Part shown: positions 47,089 through 54,691 of the stretch, piece by piece | Numbering within the stretch: the stretch's first letter is position 1 | Layout of the letters: each line of letters starts with the position of its first letter | Origin: Bradyrhizobium macuxiense | GTDB lineage: Bacteria > Pseudomonadota > Alphaproteobacteria > Rhizobiales > Xanthobacteraceae | NCBI RefSeq assembly: GCF_001542415.1 | Contig: NZ_LNCU01000019.1 | Coordinates: 103,421-167,420 of the forward strand | Length of the DNA stretch: 64,000 nucleotides | Reading direction: 5' to 3' | Made by a program: the position numbers and the translations under genes | Notes under the pieces: generated by a model | Database searches by the model: none | The model's input: only the letters and a program-made list of their open reading frames with translations | What the model was told of the DNA's origin: nothing

Positions 47089-48078
47089 CTAAGAAGGAGG
47101 AGCCGACGGGGTGAGCTCCGTGGAGTAGCGATGCCCGCGATCGGGGAGTGTCGAATAGGTCAGCCGGCGTCCATGCTCTGCGTTTTCGAAGGTACGCCGG
47201 ACGGCCTCGGAGTAGGCTCGAGCGGCAGGCTCTCCCAAGCCGGCATTCGAAACGACCGCACCCGCGATCGCGAGCGCGGTGGACAGTGCGTTCGCGATCC
47301 CCTGCGAGCAGAGCGGATCGAATGAGGCGGCCGCGTCGCCGATAGCGGCCCATCCTGGACCGGCCGAGGGAAAGCAGAGCACAGATGACGCGTCCACGAC
47401 CTGCCCCCTCGACCCGCGCAGATCGGCCTTCGAACCCACTTCCCAAGCCTCACATCTGCCTTCCGGCCCCTCGAGGCGGTAGCTCCAGCCAGCCGAATGG
47501 CTTTCAACCAGCAAGCGACCCCTCGTATCGGTCGGGACAGCTTCTTTTCGGCACGCAAGCAGCGCTTCGTGAAGCACCCTTCGCGCACCGAGGCGCCTCG
47601 CCAGAGCAGCCGCTCGGCCTGATGCATCGACCACGGTACGGGCGAACACCGTGATGTTCAGGCCGTCCCGACGTACGCGCGCGCGGAACATCGAATGCTC
47701 GCGCTCGACCGCGACGATTCTACCGCATATGAAACGGGCGCCCGCCTTTCGGCTGACCTCGCGAAGAACTCGGTCCAGACGACGCCGATCGATGGCGTAC
47801 CCTGCTCCGCCCCGGTGGCTCAAGAACTCCTCGACCGAAACTTTGGCGCCCCAATCCCGCCGGATGCCTGAGCAGAAGCGCACCAGGTCGGGATCTCGCA
47901 ACAAACTGCCGAGACCTACCGCATCGAAGAGCCTGGTGGTGGAAGGGGCTACCAGCTCGAGCCGTTCGGTTGTCCCAACCATCGGGTCCACGACAGCAAC
48001 GTTCATTCCGCCGTTGGAAAGCAACGCCGACACCGTCGCGCCGGCGGGTCCGGCACCGCAGACCAGCACGTCCAACAT
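47089..48078 (-). CDS. LodB-like FAD monooxygenase
   Basis: A 329-residue flavoprotein with ADP-binding motif VLVCGAGPAGATVSALLS at the N-terminus and the second motif WAAIGDAAASFDPLCSQG. The ATG overlaps the last base of the LodA stop, so the two are translationally coupled, as in other LodA/LodB pairs. LodB-type proteins are needed to generate CTQ in LodA, probably by hydroxylating the Trp. At 329 residues it is shorter than the second FAD protein of this region (458). Confidence 0.8.
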   Translation of the reverse strand: MLDVLVCGAGPAGATVSALLSNGGMNVAVVDPMVGTTERLELVAPSTTRLFDAVGLGSLLRDPDLVRFCSGIRRDWGAKVSVEEFLSHRGGAGYAIDRRRLDRVLREVSRKAGARFICGRIVAVEREHSMFRARVRRDGLNITVFARTVVDASGRAAALARRLGARRVLHEALLACRKEAVPTDTRGRLLVESHSAGWSYRLEGPEGRCEAWEVGSKADLRGSRGQVVDASSVLCFPSAGPGWAAIGDAAASFDPLCSQGIANALSTALAIAGAVVSNAGLGEPAARAYSEAVRRTFENAEHGRRLTYSTLPDRGHRYSTELTPSAPPS

Positions 48079-50087
48079 CAGATCTCGCCCTGCCGATATC
48101 GGCGTTTTGGCGCTTGAGGCGCCTGCAGGACCAGTCCCCTGGACGCCTGCGCGACTTGCGTAGGCTCATCGTTACGAAGATCTTCGACGAATGCGACGAG
48201 CCCCGGCTTCGGATCGGATCCGGGAAAATCGCGATTTCGTCCCTGCTCGACACGAAAACCGTCAGGAAAATCCGGCGACGGATCTTTTACGGCGAGCACC
48301 ATTCCCAATTCCCACCATTCTTCGACCATGTGGGCTATGCGCGCATAGTAGTCGAAACCCCGGACGTCCCGCAGCCAGTCGGAGCGGGTCATCAGGTATT
48401 TGGAGAATTGCTCCTCGTTCCCCTTCTTCCCGATCGCCGCCGCGATGGAATAGTTCTCGAACGACATCACCTGGTCGGGGACGCGTGCGCCCCAGAACGT
48501 GGGCATGGACAGGAATGTGCTCGGACTATAGTCCGCGTCGGAGTTGCAGGACGCTCCATCGGTTTGCCATGGCACGCCGAGGAATCGCGTCAACGCACCG
48601 GCGGCGACGCCGTCGAACGGTCCTCCGGGGCCGCAGCATACCTGGGGCGACAATTCCGGCCCGAAGTCCTGCTTGGCCGGATCGTCGGTAGGTAGCACCT
48701 TCAGGCGATAGCCGCCCTTCCAGACGTGCGGAATACGCATGGTCCACGTCAACTCGATCCCCGGATGGAACGGCCCTCCTAGGCACTCGTGCAGAGGGGC
48801 GCGGTTCAGATGCTCGATCTGCTCAGGCGGCGAGAGCTTATCGAATTCCGCGAGCGTCGGAATACCGGTCCAGTCGTCGGCGAAGTTTCCGTCTGCCCAG
48901 CGCCCCAGATGCTCCAACTGCGTGCGCGTGACCGAAAGGTAGTTGAGCGCGTCGGGAGGCGTGCCTTTCGGACTCTCGCCATACGCATCTCCGAACATCT
49001 GCGGCAGGGCCGGCTCGTTGAAGGGTCCCGTCGCGGCCGCATCGCGGAACAGCTTGAAGACCCTTGTCCGCCACGGAGCCATTGCAGCGGCTGGATTGCG
49101 CATTTTCGCGACGACCTGCGCGTTTCGGGCGTCGAGAGGTGAACCGAATCCATGCATGACAAATAGGCCATGGTTCACCCACTGGAGGCCGCTCATCCGA
49201 TCGAAGATCGGCCAAACGTCCTTGGTGAAGGAGGTCGAGCTCGGAGCTGCGATCCAGCCTTGGCTTCGGAATACCTCTCTGACTGTGTCGTCCATAGTAA
49301 CGAGGCCAAATGTCCCCGGCGCAAAGTTCGGTGGCGTGACCGCGACGTAAGCGGGCTCCGCTTCCTTGGACGAGCCGTCGGCGAAGGTAACGGTAGCGCG
49401 CACCGGACCGTCGCATACGTCGTCGTGCCAACCGTCATTATTGGCAAAGGTCGTCGGCATGAGACCCTTGCGAAACGGGACGGAAGTGCCTCGGCCGCCG
49501 AGGAAGATCAGGCGCCCCGCATCGTCGGTTTGCAGTTCGCCGAGATAGACCGGCGAACCGGCCCAGAACGTACCGTCGTCGAGGGCGAACTCCGGACCGG
49601 ACTTGTTGGGCCCCTCGATCTCTTTGGGACTCGGAACGATGTCCAATCGGGCGCTCCGGCCCGGGACGGGTATCCTTGCGTTTCGCTTCTGTGCAGGCTT
49701 GGCGATGCCCCGCGGAAGATCCATGGCCTGATTGAATTCGTACCAGCCCGCCTTCAGGTTGGCTACGCCGACCTTCCATTCGATGCGGATCCCGTCGCTG
49801 GCCGTGACCTCGAACGTTTCGCCGTCCGTCGACGTCGCATAGATGCGGAAGCGGACCGCCTGGCGTTTGATCTTGCCGTCCGCGGTCCTGAAGTCGGATT
49901 CGTACATCGCGGCGGCGCCATTCGGGAGCGTCGGCCATCCGCCTATGACTTCCGATGCGATCACGTATTCGCCCTCGCCGTCTGCGTTACCGACCCTGGC
50001 TACGCCCAAAGGCGGGAATATCGCGAGTGAAGCGACCGTCGAGCTGGATATCCGTGGTGCGTTAGGTTCTGCCTTGGGTTCGGCCAT
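48078..50087 (-). CDS. LodA-like CTQ-dependent amine/amino-acid oxidase
   Basis: A 669-residue LodA/GoxA family protein. The N-terminus IFPPLGVARVGN is the LodA opening. The C-terminal active-site part reads LGVPWQTDGASC (Cys514) then TFWGARVPDQV (Trp532), with Cys484 and Cys485 nearby. Cys514 and Trp532 are my candidates for the CTQ pair. LodA-type enzymes oxidise the epsilon-amine of lysine or glycine and release H2O2 and ammonia, some serving as antimicrobial proteins. The substrate here is unknown. AGGGG precedes the ATG and an 18-bp dyad is 132 bp upstream. LodB follows. Confidence 0.82.
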   Translation of the reverse strand: MAEPKAEPNAPRISSSTVASLAIFPPLGVARVGNADGEGEYVIASEVIGGWPTLPNGAAAMYESDFRTADGKIKRQAVRFRIYATSTDGETFEVTASDGIRIEWKVGVANLKAGWYEFNQAMDLPRGIAKPAQKRNARIPVPGRSARLDIVPSPKEIEGPNKSGPEFALDDGTFWAGSPVYLGELQTDDAGRLIFLGGRGTSVPFRKGLMPTTFANNDGWHDDVCDGPVRATVTFADGSSKEAEPAYVAVTPPNFAPGTFGLVTMDDTVREVFRSQGWIAAPSSTSFTKDVWPIFDRMSGLQWVNHGLFVMHGFGSPLDARNAQVVAKMRNPAAAMAPWRTRVFKLFRDAAATGPFNEPALPQMFGDAYGESPKGTPPDALNYLSVTRTQLEHLGRWADGNFADDWTGIPTLAEFDKLSPPEQIEHLNRAPLHECLGGPFHPGIELTWTMRIPHVWKGGYRLKVLPTDDPAKQDFGPELSPQVCCGPGGPFDGVAAGALTRFLGVPWQTDGASCNSDADYSPSTFLSMPTFWGARVPDQVMSFENYSIAAAIGKKGNEEQFSKYLMTRSDWLRDVRGFDYYARIAHMVEEWWELGMVLAVKDPSPDFPDGFRVEQGRNRDFPGSDPKPGLVAFVEDLRNDEPTQVAQASRGLVLQAPQAPKRRYRQGEI

Positions 50088-50219
50088 GTAGGTCCCCTGC
50101 GAGAGTCCTGAGAAATCGGTTGCAAGCGGTCGGCGGGCGGCGAGGTCGCGCTCGTCATGCGCGGGCGGTACCGGCTCACGCGGCCGCTACCGATCGTGCC
50201 ACAGGCCGGGCGTTCGCGC

Positions 50220-50237
50220 CCTAGGGACCTTCCTAGG
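50220..50237. promoter_or_regulatory. 18-bp dyad, candidate lux box of the LodA/LodB operon
   Basis: CCTAGGGACCTTCCTAGG is two perfect CCTAGG halves separated by six bases. It is 132 bp upstream of the LodA-like gene on the minus strand. The same element with small changes precedes two other operons in this block. Confidence 0.65.
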
Positions 50238-50487
50238 CGACCAGCGTAGACCGAGCTGACTTCTTCGTGGTGTTCGCGTCGTAGCGTCTAGCGACTACGC
50301 GCAAGTGATCGAGCTCGGAATTTCGTGCCAGCTCGGCTCGCACTCTCTGGTCCTGTAGAACCACCGTCGGCTTTTGCATCCGCGCGGCTCCGTAGAACAT
50401 CGATCCGGCATCTTCACTATCGATGAACGTCGAGACGAGACCCAACCTGTTGACCGCGGTCTTCACGCGTGTAGGATGAGCAATCAT
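50233..50487 (-). CDS. Possible small protein (84 aa), doubtful
   Basis: An 84-residue frame (MIAHPTRVKTAVNRLG...). It lacks a ribosome binding site and its 3' end overlaps the dyad at 50220. The region between the LodA start (50087) and the hydrolase start (50561) is 473 bases and otherwise holds only the dyad and a short CTCCCC...GGGGAG hairpin just before 50561. I list this frame for completeness. It may be non-coding. Confidence 0.22.
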   Translation of the reverse strand: MIAHPTRVKTAVNRLGLVSTFIDSEDAGSMFYGAARMQKPTVVLQDQRVRAELARNSELDHLRVVARRYDANTTKKSARSTLVA

Positions 50488-50560
50488 AAATTGTAAGAAA
50501 ATCCGATTGGCCAGCAGTTAGGCGGCGTGTTGCCGCTCCCCTTTTCGGGGAGGACGACTC

Positions 50561-51373
50561 ATGATTTCGCGGAATTGTTTCGTCGGAGGACTCAACCTCC
50601 AGTTGTTCCATCGGAGAGCCGGTCGAACGGGCATACTTTTGATTCACGGGAATTCCTCCTGCAAGGAGGTGTTCGCCAGGCAATTGAAGGACCTGAGCAA
50701 GACGAAGCTGGGCATCGTGGCGCCCGATCTTCCCGGCCACGGTGGGTCCGACGATTCGCGGCGGCCCTCCACGACGTACAGTTTTCCCGGATACGCGCGC
50801 GTGCTGAGCCAGCTCATGCGGTCGCTCGGCTACTCTTCGTTCCACGTGATGGGGTGGTCGCTTGGCGGCCATATAGGCATCGAAATGCTGGCCTCTGATT
50901 CGGCCGTCCGTTCGCTGCTGATCACCGGCACCCCTCCGGTCCGATTGACCCCCGAAGGAGTAGCGCGCGGATTCCGCTGGACGGCCGCCACCGCCCTCGC
51001 CGGGCGAAAGACCTTCAGCCAGGACGACGTCCGTCGATACACGACAGCGATGATGGGCAAGAGGCTCAGGAACGACCATCGCCTGCTCGAGATGGCGCGC
51101 CGCACCGACGGCGACGCGAGACACTGGATGGTCGCTAACGGAATGGCCGGCCGCGGCGCGGACGAGATCGACGTCGTGTCGACGAGCGATCGACCGATCG
51201 CTGTCGTGCAGGGGAAATCGGATCCTTTCCTCCGCGTGGATTATCTCGAACGTGTTCCTTTCCGAAATCTCTGGCGGCGAAACCCGATTCTGATCGATGC
51301 CGGACACGCGGCACATTGGGAGACGCCGACGGAATTCAACGATGCGATGATGGATTTCGTGACGAACCACTGA
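50561..51373 (+). CDS. Alpha/beta hydrolase next to luxR
   Basis: A 270-residue alpha/beta hydrolase: LLIHGNSSCKEVF, GHGGSDDS, elbow MGWSLGGHIG, acid in QGKSDPFLR and His in AGHAAHWE. GGGGAGG precedes the ATG. It lies just upstream of luxR on the same strand (27-base gap). Because of this position it could act on acyl-homoserine lactones or on a precursor, but many such hydrolases have unrelated esters as substrates. Confidence 0.78.
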   Translation: MISRNCFVGGLNLQLFHRRAGRTGILLIHGNSSCKEVFARQLKDLSKTKLGIVAPDLPGHGGSDDSRRPSTTYSFPGYARVLSQLMRSLGYSSFHVMGWSLGGHIGIEMLASDSAVRSLLITGTPPVRLTPEGVARGFRWTAATALAGRKTFSQDDVRRYTTAMMGKRLRNDHRLLEMARRTDGDARHWMVANGMAGRGADEIDVVSTSDRPIAVVQGKSDPFLRVDYLERVPFRNLWRRNPILIDAGHAAHWETPTEFNDAMMDFVTNH

Positions 51374-51400
51374 CCGCGAACTCGAACCGCGTGGGACCCG

Positions 51401-52108
51401 ATGGGAACGAACATAGAGACTTTCATCGAATCCACACGCAGGGTCGCCACTCCGGCCGATCTAAAGAAGCTTTTCCTGAACGCAGTCGCGGATCAAGGTT
51501 ACGAGAATGCGGTTTTCGCGCGGACGAACAACCGGCGTCTCGTTTCCGTGCCTTGGAGCGTATTCCCGCCAGGCTATCTCGACACGTACAGGGCCGAGGG
51601 GTGGGACCGCATCGACCCGGTCGTACAGAAGGTACACTCGATCCGCGGACCGTTCAAATGGTGCGAGACCTGCCCGACGGGCGGCTTCACGAGACAGCAG
51701 AAGTCCTTCTTCGAGAGCTGCCGGGAGTTGGGCGTTCACTCGGGCATCACCATTCCGATCCGTGGAGCGGGCCAGGAAGTCGATCTCATTAGCCTCAGCC
51801 TGCGCGTCCGCGGCGACGCTCCGTCCGACGGAATGGCTCATATTTATATGGTGAGCCTCCAATACTGGCTGACACACTGCGAGCTCACGGACCGACGCGA
51901 GGAGAAGCCCGTTCAGCTGACGTCGCAGGAAGTGGAATGCCTCCGTTGGTGCAAGGAAGGTAAGACGAATTGGGAGATCGGTGAAATCCTGAAGATCTCA
52001 GAGAAAACGGTGGAATTCCACCTAAGCAACGGCATGCGCAAGCTCGGCGCAGGCAATCGCATCACCGCCGTCATCATGGCGATCAAGAGCGGCATCATAC
52101 CTCTCTGA
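51401..52108 (+). CDS. LuxR-type quorum-sensing regulator
   Basis: A 235-residue regulator. The N-terminal autoinducer-binding domain has the conserved pattern PPGYLDTYRAEGWDRIDPVV and later GITIPIRG. The C-terminal LuxR HTH reads LTSQEVECLRWCKEGKTNWEIGEIL then ISEKTVEFHLSNGMRKL. It is the likely partner of the LuxI at 53614 and the likely binder of the CCTAGG dyads. Its 3' end overlaps the convergent aminotransferase gene by 87 bases, which may give antisense interference. Confidence 0.88.
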   Translation: MGTNIETFIESTRRVATPADLKKLFLNAVADQGYENAVFARTNNRRLVSVPWSVFPPGYLDTYRAEGWDRIDPVVQKVHSIRGPFKWCETCPTGGFTRQQKSFFESCRELGVHSGITIPIRGAGQEVDLISLSLRVRGDAPSDGMAHIYMVSLQYWLTHCELTDRREEKPVQLTSQEVECLRWCKEGKTNWEIGEILKISEKTVEFHLSNGMRKLGAGNRITAVIMAIKSGIIPL

Positions 52109-53389
52109 GCCAGTATCTAGCGGCGTCGGTTCGCCGAAGGAGGCATCTAGCACGTCTTCGATCGCCTTTCCGACCAGTTCGAGACCCTCGTCGAATACCG
52201 CCGGCTCTATGTTCAGTGGCGCCATGATCTTCAGAACCTCGTCATGGGGTCCACAGCATTCGACGAGTACACCGCGCCTCAGAGCCGCGCCGGCGGCGGC
52301 TTCGGCCATGCCGCGATCCGCGAATTCGAGACCCTGCATCATCCCTCGTCCCTTGGGACCCAAACGGCCGCCGAAGCGCCGAACCATGCGCCTGCACCAC
52401 TCCGAGAGCATCCGAGAATTTGGAGTTACCATTGCCATCTCGCCGGACCGCCATAGACCGACCGCTGCCGTGGCGGTGGCGAACGCAAGCGCGTTGCCGC
52501 GGAACGTTCCATTGTGCTCTCCGGGTGACCAGGCGTCGTATTCCGGCTTCAACAGGAGCAGCGACATGGGTAATCCCAAGCCGCTGATCGATTTCGCTAG
52601 ACAAACGACGTCGGGCACGATGCCGCTGCGTTCGAACGCGAAGAACGTCCCGGCACGGCCGCACCCCGCCTGTATTTCGTCGACGATAAGCAAAGCTCCC
52701 ATCCTCTGGGTCATCACCCGTAACGCGCGCAGCCATTCATCGGACGCGACCGAAAGTCCGCCCTCGCCCTGGATCACTTCCACGATCACTGCCGCCACGG
52801 GCTCGATGCCGCCCGACGGATCGTCGATCATCGCTTCGAACCGCTCGAGATCGGCGACGCCTGCTCCATGATATCCGTCGAACGGCAGCCGCACCACGCC
52901 GCCGAGCAGCGGCGACGATGCTTGCCTAGCGGCCTTCGACCCCGTGAGAGATAGAGCGCCGGTGGACATCCCGTGGAAAGCATTGCTGAATGCCGCGATC
53001 GGCATGCGTCGGGTGACTTTCCGAGCGAGCTTGATCGCGGCCTCGACGCAGTTCGCGCCGGTCGGCCCCGGAAACTGCAGCTTGTAGGAAAGCCCGCGGG
53101 GCTTCAGGATATCTTCCTGAAATGCCTTCATGAACTCGAGCTTCGCGACCGTGTGAAAGTCGAGCCCGGCGACTATTCCGTCCGATGACAGGTGCTCGAT
53201 GACGGCCTGCTTGAGGCGAGGATGGTTGTGGCCATAGTTCAGCGCGCCGCAAGCGGACATGAAATCGATGAACGATCGTCCCTCCACGTCCTGTAGCTGC
53301 GCGCCACGGGCGGAGCTCAGAAGGTTCGGGAGCTTGCGGCAGTAGTAGCGAACCGCGGATTCGCTCTGAGCGAAGACGTCCAGGTGCAT
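52022..53389 (-). CDS. EctB-like class III aminotransferase
   Basis: A 455-residue PLP enzyme starting ATG 53389 (GAGGAG upstream). The core VVCLAKSISGLGLPMSLLLLKPEYD (with the PLP lysine) and WSPGEHNGTFRGNALAFATATAAV is highly similar to diaminobutyrate-2-oxoglutarate transaminases (EctB). VIVEVIQGEGGL and VDEIQAGCGR are the other PLP-binding parts. No ectA or ectC is nearby, so ectoine synthesis is unlikely. Formation of L-2,4-diaminobutyrate or a related amino acid is the probable job, perhaps as precursor or as substrate for the LodA-type oxidases. The C-terminal 25 residues overlap luxR. Confidence 0.82.
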   Translation of the reverse strand: MHLDVFAQSESAVRYYCRKLPNLLSSARGAQLQDVEGRSFIDFMSACGALNYGHNHPRLKQAVIEHLSSDGIVAGLDFHTVAKLEFMKAFQEDILKPRGLSYKLQFPGPTGANCVEAAIKLARKVTRRMPIAAFSNAFHGMSTGALSLTGSKAARQASSPLLGGVVRLPFDGYHGAGVADLERFEAMIDDPSGGIEPVAAVIVEVIQGEGGLSVASDEWLRALRVMTQRMGALLIVDEIQAGCGRAGTFFAFERSGIVPDVVCLAKSISGLGLPMSLLLLKPEYDAWSPGEHNGTFRGNALAFATATAAVGLWRSGEMAMVTPNSRMLSEWCRRMVRRFGGRLGPKGRGMMQGLEFADRGMAEAAAGAALRRGVLVECCGPHDEVLKIMAPLNIEPAVFDEGLELVGKAIEDVLDASFGEPTPLDTGSERYDAALDRHDDGGDAIACAELAHAVA

Positions 53390-53432
53390 GACCGACTTTC
53401 TCCTCTGCCGACCGTGTAAGTCGCCCGCGGCC

Positions 53433-53633
53433 TCAATGCCCGGAGCAGTGACATTCCGAATTGGCGATTTCTTCCAGCTTGCGACGGACGCCCAACAGAT
53501 CCGGGACGACGATCTCCAGTCCTTCTTCGACCGCGACGCGGCACAGGTATGAGACGGCATCGGCCATTTTGCCGGCGGTATCCTTCGGATCGGGCCGATG
53601 CCGGCGCCCTTGGTCAGGCGGCTCGTGCGGCAT
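53433..53633 (-). CDS. Small protein (66 aa) between luxI and aminotransferase
   Basis: A 66-residue protein starting ATG 53633 with GGAGG 8 bases upstream. It overlaps the luxI stop by 20 bases. A helical body (KMADAVSYLCRVAVEEGLEIVVPDLLGVRRKLEEI) ends in a Cys/His tail, SECHCSGH, which might bind a metal. Small genes after luxI are common in rhizobia. No function is known. Confidence 0.6.
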   Translation of the reverse strand: MPHEPPDQGRRHRPDPKDTAGKMADAVSYLCRVAVEEGLEIVVPDLLGVRRKLEEIANSECHCSGH

Positions 53634-54240
53634 AGGCGAAGTCCTCCGGATTCGCGAGAACGCTGCGTCCGATCCCGTACTTTTCACAATGATATTCGGG
53701 CCGAATGCATTCGGTAGGCACGAAGAAAGCTCTTTCGAGCTCGCCCTCTATCTCCGCCGTCGGGCCCAGCCACTGGATTCCGTCCCGAACGAAATGCGAA
53801 AGTAGATGTTCGCGAGTGACGCCCACCATTCCCTCGCCGCCAGTCGCACGGAGGATCTCCTGAATGGCGCAGAGCAACTCGGGAAAGACGGTGCGCCTCG
53901 ACGCCGGCGGAAGCGACTTATCTACGCAGACCCGCGTGACCTCGATAATTCCGTCCGCGCAAGGCAGCTGCCTGTCTCCGACCAGATAAGGCCAGTACGA
54001 TTGTAACATGTAGGGACGCGCGGTCGGCAGCAATCGTGCCAGACCTCGAACTACCCGTCTTTCGTCCCGCCATACGAGGTACCTGGCGGCAGGCGTATCG
54101 AACTCGTCAAATTCGAGTCCCTCGTATGAGAAATGAGGCAGACCGCGTCGCTTCACGAACACGTCGTGCCGCAAGCGCGCTTGCGAGGCCAGTGCATCCT
54201 GGAAATGATGTGCGGTGGCGAGAGAAAAGGCTTCGATCAT
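53614..54240 (-). CDS. LuxI-family acyl-homoserine-lactone synthase
   Basis: A 208-residue autoinducer synthase. Conserved residues are visible: Arg and Phe in RLRHDVFVKRRGL, the acidic cluster EFDEFDTPAARYLV, the Arg in RGLARLLPT, and Glu/Arg in IIEVTRVCVD. The enzyme joins S-adenosylmethionine with an acyl donor. In rhizobia, donors may be acyl-ACP, isovaleryl-CoA or aryl-CoA, and the type cannot be told here. It is downstream of two genes preceded by the 18-bp dyad, with 117 bases before its start, so a feedback loop is plausible. Confidence 0.88.
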   Translation of the reverse strand: MIEAFSLATAHHFQDALASQARLRHDVFVKRRGLPHFSYEGLEFDEFDTPAARYLVWRDERRVVRGLARLLPTARPYMLQSYWPYLVGDRQLPCADGIIEVTRVCVDKSLPPASRRTVFPELLCAIQEILRATGGEGMVGVTREHLLSHFVRDGIQWLGPTAEIEGELERAFFVPTECIRPEYHCEKYGIGRSVLANPEDFAYAARAA

Positions 54241-54357
54241 GCGAAAGTTCCGATTCGCGCGGAGGGGCGCACAGAAATCGAGGTTGGTCTCGGCTTGGAA
54301 CGGAGATGGATCGAGTGTCGGCGTAAGGATCCTAAGTTCTTCGTGCCCGCGCCGGGA

Positions 54358-54678
54358 TCAATCAGGGCAGCCTTGATTTATCCAATCGACGATCTCCTGG
54401 ACTTGGTCATCCGGAATGAAAGGTCCGCCCTTCGGCATCCGCAACGCAGGACTTGCGATGCCCGTACGCAGATCGATGACGAGGTTCGTCTTGTCGCCGC
54501 CGTTTCCGATTAACTCCGGTTGGATAAGCCGTTTGTTGTGGCCGCTGGCCGCCAACAGGGCCGCCTTCGTCGTCCAAGAGAATGTCGGCCCGTGGTTGGA
54601 AAGATCGGCCTTGCCGTTTTGCTTCTCCCACGCGGCCATACCCTGATCGAGGATATCCTTCACGCGTTGAAATCCCAT
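54358..54678 (-). CDS. Small cytochrome-tail-like protein (106 aa)
   Basis: A 106-residue protein starting ATG 54678 (GGAGGAGAG upstream). The C-terminus MPKGGPFIPDDQVQEIVDWINQG followed by CPD resembles the last helix and Met-ligand loop of c-type cytochrome domains in secreted multiheme or PSD-type proteins, but no CxxCH is present. It follows the secreted CxxCH protein after 13 bases. It could form a complex with that protein, the two together supplying cytochrome-like parts. Confidence 0.55.
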   Translation of the reverse strand: MGFQRVKDILDQGMAAWEKQNGKADLSNHGPTFSWTTKAALLAASGHNKRLIQPELIGNGGDKTNLVIDLRTGIASPALRMPKGGPFIPDDQVQEIVDWINQGCPD

Positions 54679-54691
54679 GGCTCTCCTCCGA

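Noticed and set aside
47077..47093. CCTAGG-GATCT-CCTAAG, a five-base-spaced version of the dyad
   Set aside because: It lies at the 3' ends of two convergent operons, not at a promoter, and the spacing is one base short.
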